A DNA stretch of 64,000 nt from Anaerostipes hadrus ATCC 29173 = JCM 17467 (lineage in GTDB: Bacteria; Bacillota; Clostridia; Lachnospirales; Lachnospiraceae), in NCBI RefSeq assembly GCF_030296915.1, contig NZ_AP028031.1, positions 1,607,501-1,671,500 on the forward strand, written 5' to 3'. Shown one piece after another: positions 43,196 through 52,075 of the stretch; the first letter of the stretch is position 1, and each line of letters opens with the position of its first letter. The notes below the pieces were generated by a model. The model was given only the letters and a program-made list of their open reading frames with translations. It ran no database searches and was not told where the DNA came from. Position numbers and translations under genes: made by a program.

Positions 43196-44446
43196 TTAAA
43201 ATGTATGCAGATTATTCCACTTTAATCCATCTCTGTCTTTTGCCCATTTAATGTATGTCTTCTTTGCTTTCTTTGGCACATAGACTTTATTAAAGATTGG
43301 AAGAGCTGTGAATTCATTTCCTTTAAATTTGCTCACGATCACTGGTGGTTTTGTTCCGTGGAAATATACGGTAGCACTATCTCCAAAGAACATCCAATCT
43401 TCTACGACTTTCTTCACAGATTTTGGAATATGTACCTGATTCTTCGTGCCAATCTTGCCCATCACAGAAACTGTATCATCAATCACTTTTACTTTGGATG
43501 GAATTGTGATCTTCTTTGTCTTAACAAGCACTGCTGTTAATGTTCCATTGGATTTACGATAGATGCAGTTATTTGCCATCTTGTAAGTCTTATTTTTACT
43601 GCTTAAGCTTACTTTTGTAATCTTCTTGCTTTCTAATGCTTTGGCACCGATCTTCTTTACTGACTTTGGAATTACAATACTTGTTGCCTGTGATCCATTT
43701 AGAGCATTTGCTTTGATTTCTTTTACAGATGATGGAATTGTAAGCTTTTTCATCTTGTTTGGTACAAGTACTAAGGTTTTTCCAGATCTTGTTGTCAACA
43801 TGCCTTTTTTCACCGCAAATGTTTTATTTGCTTTTGGACAACTGAATGTTTTTACCTGATTGCTCTTTACAAACGCTGTGCTGTCTATTTCGTTCATATT
43901 TTTTGAAAATGTTACTTTAGATAATGCACTGCATTTTGCGAAAGTATATGCTGGTACACTTGCTGTCTGTTCTGGAATCACGACACTTTTTAGTTTTTTC
44001 ATACCACTAAATGTTGCTATCTCCAACTGATTTACTGTACCTGGAATCGCTACTGTTTCAATGGTCTGTTTGTTCTTATCATCATTTGACAGATCTCCAT
44101 AACAGTTATGCCATGGTTCAATGGTATCTCCAAACAGATTTTGATAAGCATCCTCATCCTCACCTTTATTATATAATTCTTTTCCAAATCCTACTCTGGT
44201 AAGTTTTGCCTGATTAATCTCTTTTGGCAATGTTAATTTTGTGATCTTTTTGCTTAATTTAATCTGATAGATCCAGCTTTCTTTGCCGTCTTCTGTCAAA
44301 TATGCAGAATACTTGATACCATTTTCTTCTTTCGTGACTGATTTACTTGTGTTCCATTTGGTTGCTGCTTTCACATTGTTCGTGAGTGTGACCGCACTGA
44401 TCGTTGCTGTTAGCAGAGTGATAAAACATAGTAATCTTTTTTTCAT
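43196..44446 (-). CDS. Secreted BspA-like leucine-rich-repeat protein (first copy)
   Basis: 416 residues with a cleavable signal peptide (MKKRLLCFITLLTATISAVT, cut near NVKA). An N-terminal domain (WIYQIKLSKKITKLTLPKEI) is followed by several BspA/LRR_5 repeats such as KLTIPSSVKEIKANALNG and SIVIPKSVKKIGAKALES. There is no LPxTG anchor. It is closely related to the protein at 45218, with identical stretches of 20 or more residues and some diverged segments. The likely role is surface or secreted adhesion or polymer binding, inferred from family. Confidence 0.85.
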   Translation of the reverse strand: MKKRLLCFITLLTATISAVTLTNNVKAATKWNTSKSVTKEENGIKYSAYLTEDGKESWIYQIKLSKKITKLTLPKEINQAKLTRVGFGKELYNKGEDEDAYQNLFGDTIEPWHNCYGDLSNDDKNKQTIETVAIPGTVNQLEIATFSGMKKLKSVVIPEQTASVPAYTFAKCSALSKVTFSKNMNEIDSTAFVKSNQVKTFSCPKANKTFAVKKGMLTTRSGKTLVLVPNKMKKLTIPSSVKEIKANALNGSQATSIVIPKSVKKIGAKALESKKITKVSLSSKNKTYKMANNCIYRKSNGTLTAVLVKTKKITIPSKVKVIDDTVSVMGKIGTKNQVHIPKSVKKVVEDWMFFGDSATVYFHGTKPPVIVSKFKGNEFTALPIFNKVYVPKKAKKTYIKWAKDRDGLKWNNLHTF

Positions 44447-44514
44447 TTGATTGTCCCTCCTTGTTTATAAAATATATTTATTGCTTTCTTATATTATACA
44501 ATTATTTAATATAA

Positions 44515-44772
44515 TTATCTACTAATATTTATCATCCCATAATGTTTAATAACATTTTCATCTGTAATTTTTACTTGTGTCGCATATTTTGAAATATTAA
44601 CTATTCTATAGTATTTATTTGCACTATCATCCACATAGTAGCTTCCATCAGTATCTCCTGCTGCATGAAAATCATGGCAAACCGCAACATCACTGCGTTT
44701 TCCTTGGTATCTATATAAATTATTTCGTTCTATTCTATATGCCATTGTAAATCTGCGCTTCTGAACATTAGA
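44515..44772 (-). pseudogene. C-terminal fragment of a phospholipase C-like secreted protein
   Basis: Reads NVQKRRFTMAYRIERNNLYR, then YQGKRSDVAVCHDFHAA and VKITDENVIKHYG. It corresponds to the last third of the protein at 48471. A stop codon ends the similarity on the upstream side. It is a leftover of recombination next to the first BspA-like gene. Confidence 0.8.
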
Positions 44773-45078
44773 ATCTTATAGTAACAACCATCCCCAAATG
44801 GTATAATTAAGTTGTCAAAATCAACTCACCGAAAGGAGCTGATTGTTATCTACCGTCAAAAAATTTTGAAAGACATTCATTTTGCTCATCTCTAATAATT
44901 TAAATACTTATTTTCATTATATCTTTAATCAGTTATTTGTCAATAATTATTTTGATTTGAAATTCTTTTTATTTTTAAATATTTTTATTGTAAATATTTA
45001 AAATAATATTATACTTTAATTGAAAGACAAAATAAAATATATAATATCTTTTTCTAATATCTTACCAATACTGTCTTA
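44773..45078. other. Non-coding stretch with a possible transposase 5' fragment
   Basis: On the plus strand AAAGGAG precedes a short frame YRQKILKDIHFAHL then a stop (44851-44897), which looks like the beginning of a transposase. Upstream is GTTGTCAAAATCAACTCACC. The rest is very A/T-rich. The family is not assigned. Confidence 0.35.
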
Positions 45079-45165
45079 AAAGGGTAGATGCCAAAACGAC
45101 ATCTACCCTTTTTACTTTATATCTCTAACAAATCTTCCGATTTACATCCTAATAATGCAAGCCAA
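45079..45165 (-). repeat. Duplicate of the XRE gene 3' end and its terminator
   Basis: The hairpin AAAAGGGTAGATG/CATCTACCCTTTT (45078-45112) and the following tail LALLGCKSEDLLEI plus stop are almost identical to 49555-49640 at the end of the intact XRE gene. It proves that this segment has been copied or that a second regulator gene was lost here. Confidence 0.85.
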
Positions 45166-45217
45166 TTACATCTTTTTTTCCATGTATCTCTTTGCTATTA
45201 TTGTTTTCTTACGTTTG

Positions 45218-46459
45218 TTAAAATGTATGCAGATCATGCCATGTCAAACCATCTCTGTCTTTTGCCCATTTGATATAGGTATTCTTTGCTTTCTTTGGCA
45301 CATAGACTTTATTAAAGATTGGCAGTGCTGTAAATTCATTGCCATTATATTCACTAACGATCACTGGCGGTTTCATTCCGTGGAAGTACACCGTTGCGTC
45401 TCCATAAAACATCCAGCGTTCCACTACCTTATTTACGGATTTTGGAATATGTACCTGATTCTTCGTGCCAATCTTTCCCATCACAGAAACTGTATCATCA
45501 ATCACTTTTACTTTGGATGGAATGCTAACCTTCTTTGTTTTTGCAATTACTCCAACTAATAACCCATCGGACTTCCGATAGATGCAGTTATTTGCCATCT
45601 TGTAAATCTTATTTTTGCTGCTTAAGCTTACTTTTGTAACCTTTTTGCTAGATAATGCTTTTGCTTCAATCTTCTTTACAGACTTTGGAATTACAATGCT
45701 TGTTGCCTGTGAACCATTAAATGTCTTTGCTTTAATTGTTTTCACACTTGTAGGGATTGTGACTTTTTTCATCTTGTTTGGTACAAGCACTAATGTTTTT
45801 CCTGATTTTGTCATCAACATTCCTTTTTTCACTGCAAATGTTTTATTGGATTTTGGGCAACTGAATGTTTTCACTTGATTACTGTGTAAAAATGCACTGC
45901 TTGCAATTGACTGCATGTTCTTTGAAAATGTAACCTTACTAAGTACCGTACATTTTGCAAATGCATAAGATGGTACCTTTGTAACCTGCTCTGGCATCTT
46001 AAGTTCCCTAAGCTTTGTCATTCCGGTAAATGAAGCTGCTTCTATCTGATTCACGGTATTGGGAAATACAATTTCTTGAATCGTTCTTTTATTCTTGTCA
46101 TTATATGACAATGTTCCGTAGCATCCATGCCATGGTTCGATCGTATCTCCAAAAATATTTATATATGAATCATGTCCTTCCCCATATAATTCTTCTCCAA
46201 ATCCTACTCTGGTAAGTTTTGCCTGATTAATCTCTTTTGGCAATGTTAATTTTGTGATCTTTTTGCTTAATTTAATCTGATAGATCCAGCTTTCTTTACC
46301 ATCTTCTGTCAAATATGCAGAATACTTGATACCGTTTTCTTCTTTCGTGACTGATTTACTTGTGTTCCATTTGGTTGCTGCTTTCACATTATTCGTGAAT
46401 GTGATTGCACTGATCGTTACTGTCAGTAACATGGTAAAGCATAATAATCTTTTTTTCAT
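45218..46459 (-). CDS. Secreted BspA-like leucine-rich-repeat protein (second copy)
   Basis: 413 residues, a paralog of the protein at 43196 with the same signal peptide type, N-terminal domain and LRR_5 repeats (KVTIPTSVKTIKAKTFNG, SIVIPKSVKKIEAKALSS). ATG 46459 has GGAGG 9 bases upstream; earlier in-frame ATGs sit on or before that site. Both copies share a 3' flank beginning CATGTATCTCTTTGCTATTA. The repeats in the middle differ most between the copies, as expected for surface proteins under diversifying recombination. Confidence 0.85.
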   Translation of the reverse strand: MKKRLLCFTMLLTVTISAITFTNNVKAATKWNTSKSVTKEENGIKYSAYLTEDGKESWIYQIKLSKKITKLTLPKEINQAKLTRVGFGEELYGEGHDSYINIFGDTIEPWHGCYGTLSYNDKNKRTIQEIVFPNTVNQIEAASFTGMTKLRELKMPEQVTKVPSYAFAKCTVLSKVTFSKNMQSIASSAFLHSNQVKTFSCPKSNKTFAVKKGMLMTKSGKTLVLVPNKMKKVTIPTSVKTIKAKTFNGSQATSIVIPKSVKKIEAKALSSKKVTKVSLSSKNKIYKMANNCIYRKSDGLLVGVIAKTKKVSIPSKVKVIDDTVSVMGKIGTKNQVHIPKSVNKVVERWMFYGDATVYFHGMKPPVIVSEYNGNEFTALPIFNKVYVPKKAKNTYIKWAKDRDGLTWHDLHTF

Positions 46460-46556
46460 TTGCATTACCCTCCTTTTTCCTATTGCACATCTTCTTTTCA
46501 TACTACCCTGCCCCTGGTCATCACTTATTTCATAAAATCTTCTGATTCTATTGCTA

Positions 46557-46754
46557 TTATATCATGGTATAATTATATCTATCAACTAATAAAATCACTA
46601 TTTTCCATATGAAATAATTAATATCAACATAACCACATTTTTCAACAAATTTTTCTACAACTTTCCAAAAGAGATACATGATTGTTCCAAGAAATGTTGC
46701 TAATATTATCCATGCAAAACTCTGTATTACTATCCTATTTAAAATCAAAACCAT
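46557..46754 (-). pseudogene. Possible N-terminal stub of a BlaR1/MecR1-like membrane sensor
   Basis: 65 residues with two hydrophobic segments (FAWIILATFLGTIMYLFW and YFIWKIVILLV). Its ATG overlaps the end of a BlaI-type repressor reading frame, as in blaI-blaR1 pairs. No peptidase HExxH motif follows. A small unrelated membrane protein is the alternative. Confidence 0.4.
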
Positions 46755-46995
46755 CTAAAATGCCTTTCAATTCTTCTGTATCATCTTTCTTAATATTTCC
46801 ACTGATCGCACTTATCAATTCTTTCGCTGAACCATCAAACCATTCTTCTAATATTTCTCCTGCTTTTTCCTTTTTATAACTTTCTTTGTCGATGATTACA
46901 TTAATATATGCTCTTCTTTTTCTTACTTCTACTTTGAGATATCCTTTTTCTTCTAAACGAAAGAGATATGTTCGGATACCAATGTCATTAAGTTA
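46738..46995 (-). pseudogene. BlaI/MecI-family repressor, 5' part lost
   Basis: The frame reads IRTYLFRLEEKGYLKVEVRK, then KEKAGEILEEWFDGSAKELI to a TAG at 46738. This matches the last 75 residues of the intact repressor at 49111 (IRTYLFRLEDKEYLKVDKRG, WFDGSAKELF). Similarity stops at about 46995, where a decayed insertion sequence begins, so the DNA-binding half is missing. Confidence 0.82.
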
Positions 46996-46996
46996 A

Positions 46997-47354
46997 GATG
47001 CTATAATAGGAATCGCTATATCAGAAATGATATGGGGTTCCTTTTTTGCACCTTTTTACAAAAAATGCTTGCCACCGATTCAAAAATGTGCGGCCGCTTT
47101 CGCTATTGAATGAAAATAAGATTGCGAAAGCGGCCCTTGTAATTAAGTAAGAAATTAATTGAAAGGAGGTAACAAATGAATTCACAACAAATTAAAGAAA
47201 TTTTATTATCTGAAATTCACGAGGTGTCTATCAACTATGAAAAATACTGCAATAATCCCAAACGTGATTTTTCTAGAAAACGCAAACTACCATTTGAACT
47301 AATGCTGAAAACATCATAGGAATGGGAAGCAAAAGTATTACAAATGAATTGATT
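46997..47354 (+). mobile_element. 5' remnant of an IS4-type insertion sequence
   Basis: A plus-strand frame from ATG 47176 (AAAGGAGG upstream) reads MNSQQIKEILLSEIHE and DFSRKRKLPFELMLKTS, typical of the start of IS4-family transposases. It stops at 47317-47319, and the similarity continues one frame over as IIGMGSKSITNELIDIF before it is cut. Upstream, GGCCGCTTTCGC (47092-47103) and its complement (47124-47135) form a strong hairpin that would stop outside transcripts reading in. The 3' part of the element is absent. Confidence 0.72.
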
Positions 47355-47392
47355 GACATCTTTCTTTTTCCATGTACCTTTGTTATTATTGG

Positions 47393-48448
47393 CTATTTAC
47401 ATCTGATCGTGTATTCTCCATTCATCTTCGCACCTGATTTTGCAGTTTTGACGTAATAGGTACCTTTCTTTACACGATATGTCTTGGATTGCTCTCCTTT
47501 GAATGAAAGTTTTTTCAGCACTTTTTTTCTTCCTTTTTTGTAAATGCTTACTTCTAATTTACCAGAATTATTATTTGTACTGATTTTTATGCTCTGCTTC
47601 TTTGTTGCTTTTACTTTATACCAGCGGGCTGCTTTCTCTGATGTTGTATAAATATTCCGTACTGTTTTTCCTTTTTTAATTGTTTGTGCTTTTGCTTTCT
47701 TTGTCTGATATTTGTTGCTGACTGGCTGATTCTGAAGTGCAATCTGATAAATCTGACCTGTTGCAGCATTGGATACTAAACGATATTCTCCTTTTTTTAG
47801 TCCTGTATCAAAGGTTACCCTTTTATGATCATTTGCAACCGCTATCATCCTATTTGTAATTGTTTTCCATACACCTTTTTCCTTTTTTTGAAGGTAGAAT
47901 GTAACATTTTTATTACTGTAATTAGATGGTTTGAGATAAATGCTTTGGCTGCTTCTCTTATCCGTTTTGAATTCTTGATAAATATTTTTATCCTGCCCTG
48001 ACTGTGTATATAATATATTTGTCTGAAGTGGTGTCACATTATCTTTTTTTACACAAATTGTTGCTACAAATTCATCTTTTATCTGATCTGCCAGTTTTAG
48101 ATAATATACTTCTCCCTTCTTTACATTTGGTACAAATACTTGTTGATCTTCTGTATCAAGAATTGTCGCTACTGCCTTTTTATCCTTATCATATACAGAT
48201 ACATTTGCACCAATTTCTAAAATACCATCTGCCTGTGGATAAACTGGAATCCATTTACTTTGTGATTTTGTTGAAAATTTGAACAAATCACTTGCTGATG
48301 CATCCATTTTCATGATGCTGACATGTTCTTGTGCCTTAACTTCTTCTGCATCCTGATAGGTTGCTGCAGATACATTCACTAAGCCTCCGAATGAACTAAT
48401 CAAAAGACTCGTTGCAAGTGCATAGCTGTAAAATCTTTTTTGTTTCAT
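47393..48448 (-). CDS. Secreted protein with PPC-like beta-sandwich domains
   Basis: 351 residues with a signal peptide (SYALATSLLISSFGGLVNVS, cut near SAA). Two regions resemble bacterial pre-peptidase C-terminal domains: about 30-130 (VSIMKMDASASDLFKFSTKS, GEVYYLKLADQI) and about 265-350 (ARWYKVKATKKQSIKISTNN, KGTYYVKTAKSGAKMNGEYT). No catalytic domain is present. ATG 48448 has GGAGG 9 bases upstream. It follows the broken phospholipase-like gene. A role in polymer or cell-surface binding is possible but unproven. Confidence 0.75.
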   Translation of the reverse strand: MKQKRFYSYALATSLLISSFGGLVNVSAATYQDAEEVKAQEHVSIMKMDASASDLFKFSTKSQSKWIPVYPQADGILEIGANVSVYDKDKKAVATILDTEDQQVFVPNVKKGEVYYLKLADQIKDEFVATICVKKDNVTPLQTNILYTQSGQDKNIYQEFKTDKRSSQSIYLKPSNYSNKNVTFYLQKKEKGVWKTITNRMIAVANDHKRVTFDTGLKKGEYRLVSNAATGQIYQIALQNQPVSNKYQTKKAKAQTIKKGKTVRNIYTTSEKAARWYKVKATKKQSIKISTNNNSGKLEVSIYKKGRKKVLKKLSFKGEQSKTYRVKKGTYYVKTAKSGAKMNGEYTIRCK

Positions 48449-48470
48449 AATGACCAACCTCCTTATTGGT

Positions 48471-49118
48471 TTAGTTATAGTTAATTGTTGCAAAATGTGC
48501 AATCACATTAGCATCTGATAAATGTACCTGTGTTCCATATTTGGAAATTCGTTTTACTTTGAACGCAGGATTTGATGGATAATATTTATCTGGATCATTT
48601 GCTGCATGGAAATCATGACATACTGCAACATCAGATCTTTTTCCCTGATAACGATATAATGTATTTCTCTCTGCACGATATGCCATATCAAATCTTTCTG
48701 GTACAAACTTAGAATTGTCTGCCTCATTTTTCTTATACTGACCTTTTTTTTCGTTAATTGCATGCGTTATACTGTACCATGTTCCATTGTAATAACGATA
48801 GGTTGAATGTGCAAAAGTATCTGTTGAAGTATGCATTGCCACTCCAAATACAAACGCTTTTTTATTTGCATTGCTATAATTTTTGAAAAAGCTCTTCTTT
48901 TGTAGATTCGCCATCATTGAACGGATTCTTGAATAACTTGTATCTGTTAATCCGGGAATATCTGCTTTCGATACAGATGTATATGTTTTTCCTTTTCCGT
49001 ATTCGTTTCCTATTTTGATCATAAAACGATAGCTTGCAAGATAATTTACTTCCTCATTTCCTGATCTTCTGATGCATTTACATTTACAAAAACCCCCATT
49101 AAACTCACCATTATACAT
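48471..49118 (-). pseudogene. Phospholipase C-like secreted protein with a broken N-terminus
   Basis: 215 codons. VFGVAMHTSTDTFAHSTYRY and the later VAVCHDFHAA hold His/Asp residues as in zinc-dependent phospholipase C-type folds. The first 20 codons make no sense as a protein start. In the next frame the same bases encode the end of a signal peptide (ICIMVSLMGVFVNVNAS) and then a stop. So a deletion or frameshift has joined signal sequence and mature domain out of frame, and much of the N-terminal domain seems gone. A related fragment lies at 44515. Confidence 0.72.
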
Positions 49119-49437
49119 ATGCTAATTTTTCACTTAATGCAGTAAATAATTCTTTTGCTGATCCATCAAACCAATTGTCCAGTATATCTTCTGCTTTTTC
49201 TTTTCGATATTCTTTTTCCGAAATAATCGGATAAACATAGGCATTTCTTCCCCTTTTATCCACTTTCAAATATTCTTTATCTTCTAAACGGAATAGATAA
49301 GTTCGTATACTAGTTCTCTTGTATTCCTTGCCAAACCGTTCTTTTAACTCTTTTCCAATTTGTAAAAATGGAATCTCTTCTCCGTAATCCCAAATACATT
49401 TCATGATCATTTCTTCTAAATTTGTTAATTTTTCCAT
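49111..49437 (-). CDS. BlaI/MecI-family transcriptional repressor
   Basis: 108 residues. The winged HTH (LTNLEEMIMKCIWDYGEEIP, RTSIRTYLFRLEDKEYLKVD) and C-terminal dimerisation helices (KAEDILDNWFDGSAKELFTA) fit BlaI. ATG 49437 is preceded by AGAGGTGGAG. No BlaR1-like sensor follows; instead the broken phospholipase-like gene overlaps its stop by 8 bases. It probably controlled that secreted protein gene and perhaps its own. Confidence 0.82.
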   Translation of the reverse strand: MEKLTNLEEMIMKCIWDYGEEIPFLQIGKELKERFGKEYKRTSIRTYLFRLEDKEYLKVDKRGRNAYVYPIISEKEYRKEKAEDILDNWFDGSAKELFTALSEKLAYV

Positions 49438-49554
49438 ATTCTCCACCTCTTTAAACAACTTTTTTAGTTATTTTTATATTAACATATTTTAATCATTCAT
49501 TCAACTTATTTTTTAGTCGTTTATATAACTTTATTGATTTGCTAATTATATCAA

Positions 49555-49592
49555 TAAAAAAGATAGATGCCAAAATGACATCTACCCTTTTT
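49555..49592 (-). terminator. Terminator of the XRE regulator gene
   Basis: A hairpin around GATGCC-AAAAT-GACATC with T/A runs. An almost identical copy is at 45078-45112. Confidence 0.8.
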
Positions 49593-49595
49593 ACT

Positions 49596-50237
49596 TTATA
49601 TCTCTAACAAGTCTTCCGATTTACATCCTAAAACTTTCCCAATCTTCAATACATCAATCGCTCTTGTGTGATTAATATTTCGTTTTTTTTGCTCAAATAA
49701 TTGAATCTGTCTCAGTGCAACACCGGACAAATCTGCAAGTTCTCTTTGTGACAATCCTGCAATTTTACGTAAACGTTTTAAATTTGTTTCTGTATAATAT
49801 TGATCCCATTTTTCATTGATTGCTTCTACGAATTTCATAATATCCATTTCATGATATACGGAATACATTTTTAGAAGATCTTCTATCGTTACTACTTTGT
49901 ATATCTTCATAAACGGTCTTGCTGTATACCATTGATAGTACGCCAATGCCCAGCCAACCCAATATTCTGGTGATTTGTCCAAATACATTTCATCTGGAAT
50001 TTCTTCCATTATAAGTCCTGCTGATCTTATTACTTCTTTTACTATTTCACAGCCATTTTTTCCTGCTATATATGTTGGATTTCCTTCTTGAAATTGTCTG
50101 GATACATCGGATACTAAAAACATTTTATAAAACTCGTCTGGGTCAAATTCATATTCATTTACTGCATAGTCTAACATATCTCCTAGAATTCTTTGTGCTG
50201 TTAGCAAATAGTCCTCAGAATAAGCGTGCATCTCCAT
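49596..50237 (-). CDS. XRE-family HTH regulator with an N-terminal helical domain
   Basis: 213 residues. The C-terminal HTH is clear (LRKIAGLSQRELADLSGVAL, RQIQLFEQKKRNI, about 153-205). The N-terminal 145 residues are helical, with PEYWVGWALAYYQWYTARPF, and resemble the middle region of phage-type or toxin-antitoxin-associated proteins rather than a known ligand domain. GAGGAAA precedes the ATG. Its last codons and terminator are duplicated twice at 43.1 and 45.1 kb, so the locus has been a recombination point. Confidence 0.8.
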   Translation of the reverse strand: MEMHAYSEDYLLTAQRILGDMLDYAVNEYEFDPDEFYKMFLVSDVSRQFQEGNPTYIAGKNGCEIVKEVIRSAGLIMEEIPDEMYLDKSPEYWVGWALAYYQWYTARPFMKIYKVVTIEDLLKMYSVYHEMDIMKFVEAINEKWDQYYTETNLKRLRKIAGLSQRELADLSGVALRQIQLFEQKKRNINHTRAIDVLKIGKVLGCKSEDLLEI

Positions 50238-50301
50238 TTTTATTTCCTCTTATTTTTATTATATCGCAAGTGCGATACTTTCTCAACAAAAATTAATATT
50301 T

Positions 50302-51948
50302 TCACTCCTCCAATCCCAAAAACTGCAATAAAATCTCCATCTTCAATCGATCCACATGATCCTCCCAATCAATCTTCACCAGATCATTCACTTTATCAAT
50401 TCTCTTTCTTATCGTATTAATATGCACATACATCTTCTCCGCGGTCACGCTGTAGTTCATATTATTTTCCAGATAAATCTTTAATGTCTTTAACAACTCA
50501 ATATTCTTCTCTTCTTCCATCATCTCCCGATATTTCCTTAACATTTCTTTTAACTCATTCTCAGGAATCTCAATCCATGTTAATGGTCCTAACATTTCGT
50601 ATTCCCAGATATCCTTTTCAGGGAAGATAATGCTTCCCATCTTTAATACTTTCTGGCATTTCTTGACACATTCTCTGACTTCTAACAGTGTCTTTTCTTC
50701 CTGACAGATTCCAAATTCCAGTTTCATATCGACAAATTTTAATCCGATGTATCTCTGGAATTCTTTTAATAGTTCCGTTGTCGTGTCTTTGGTCCAGGGT
50801 GTGCTGTTGTGGATCTTTTCTGCTTCTAATAAGATCAAGCCATCATTTTCATCCAGAAAGGCAATCTTTCCGATCTTCCCTAACTTGCTTTGCTGGAAGG
50901 CTTCCAAAAATGTGTTTCTTTCATTTCGTGCGTTGTATCCTTCATTGCATTGGTGAAATACAATGTATTGATAAGCTGTATTTACGGAAATTCCTTGGAT
51001 ATTTGCCTGATAAAAGAGTTTCTTGGCATCTTTTTCTGTGTAATCGAGGGCTAAATGAATGAAGTTCTCAAATCCGATATTTCCCATATTTTCTGCGATC
51101 ATGATCTGTTCGTAGACTCCTTGCAATGTTAAAAATGCGATACGGATGGCAAATTCATCGTAGTAATCGATAAATTCTCTGGATTCCATTACGACAAAAT
51201 ATGCCTGCACGATATCTTCCATGACGATCGGAATAATGATCCAGCTGACACGTGGTCCTTCTAAATTGCCAGGATTGATCAGGCGGATCCTTGCCATATT
51301 GATGTAATCGCATAAGGTATGTTTCGTATAGGGCATTGATGGTTCCCAATAATCGCTTTCGGATAATCCGAAGGATTCTGTGATTCGTTTAAAATCCGGG
51401 GAACTGTAGTAGCTTTTTTCTTCGGCAAGATCATAGATAAATGCCGGAAATTTCATCTCGACTTCTACGGCTCTCAGGATCTTATTGATCTTCTGGACTT
51501 TGTAGGATTGATCCGATACTTGCAGATGATTATTGCTGTGGACTTTGAATCTTCGGATCGTTCGGTTCATCACTGCGGTATTGATCTGACTCATCAATTC
51601 CATCCATGGAACAGAAAATGGCATACTGATCAGTGGAATCTCGTATTGGTCGAACAAATCTATTAATCGCTGTGGTATCTCGTCAAGATAGCGGCCTCGT
51701 TTGATCATCATGGCAGAAGTTCCCTGCATGCTTCCTGACTTAAATGCTTCTTCGAGGCAGTCTGGTTCCTGAGCTAATACATATCCTGAGGAAAGGACCA
51801 GCTCTTTTCCTTTTGCCCAGCGCAGGGCATCGGGTGCTTCAAGGAGGGTTGTTCCCTGAATCTCTTTGTGTAAGCCTGATTTCCCTGCGATCACGTGATA
51901 GTCTTTAAAGTATTCTAGTGTCAGTAGTTCCTTGACAGCGATTCCCAT
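50302..51948 (-). CDS. PucR-family transcriptional regulator
   Basis: 548 residues. The N-terminal PucR domain (about 8-125) includes VIAGKSGLHKEIQGTTLLEA and WAKGKELVLSSGY. A GGDEF-like middle (about 290-420) and the C-terminal HTH_30 (LLKTLKIYLENNMNYSVTAE, YVHINTIRKRIDKVNDL, about 480-545) follow. The family controls purine or amino-acid utilisation in Bacillus. Directly upstream in the same direction lie an amidohydrolase and two membrane genes, the likely targets. Confidence 0.9.
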   Translation of the reverse strand: MGIAVKELLTLEYFKDYHVIAGKSGLHKEIQGTTLLEAPDALRWAKGKELVLSSGYVLAQEPDCLEEAFKSGSMQGTSAMMIKRGRYLDEIPQRLIDLFDQYEIPLISMPFSVPWMELMSQINTAVMNRTIRRFKVHSNNHLQVSDQSYKVQKINKILRAVEVEMKFPAFIYDLAEEKSYYSSPDFKRITESFGLSESDYWEPSMPYTKHTLCDYINMARIRLINPGNLEGPRVSWIIIPIVMEDIVQAYFVVMESREFIDYYDEFAIRIAFLTLQGVYEQIMIAENMGNIGFENFIHLALDYTEKDAKKLFYQANIQGISVNTAYQYIVFHQCNEGYNARNERNTFLEAFQQSKLGKIGKIAFLDENDGLILLEAEKIHNSTPWTKDTTTELLKEFQRYIGLKFVDMKLEFGICQEEKTLLEVRECVKKCQKVLKMGSIIFPEKDIWEYEMLGPLTWIEIPENELKEMLRKYREMMEEEKNIELLKTLKIYLENNMNYSVTAEKMYVHINTIRKRIDKVNDLVKIDWEDHVDRLKMEILLQFLGLEE

Positions 51949-52021
51949 TCTTTATTTCCTCCATTTTTATCGTGTTTTTTCTATAAATCATTCATCTTCT
52001 ATCAAACATCCATATATATAA

Positions 52022-52062
52022 GAAAAAATCCGATTCCTACTGCTCATAGGAACCGGATGCTT
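52022..52062 (-). terminator. Terminator after the amidohydrolase gene
   Basis: GCATCCGGTTCCTATGAGCA with AGTAGGAATCGGAT forms a stem with one or two mismatches, then a T-run on the minus strand. It separates the amidohydrolase operon from the PucR gene. Confidence 0.8.
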
Positions 52063-52075
52063 CTTTGCATATCGA

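Noticed and set aside
47092..47135. Strong GC hairpin as terminator of a chromosomal gene
   Set aside because: It lies inside the remnant insertion sequence just before its transposase start and has no T-run; more likely it protects the element from outside transcription.
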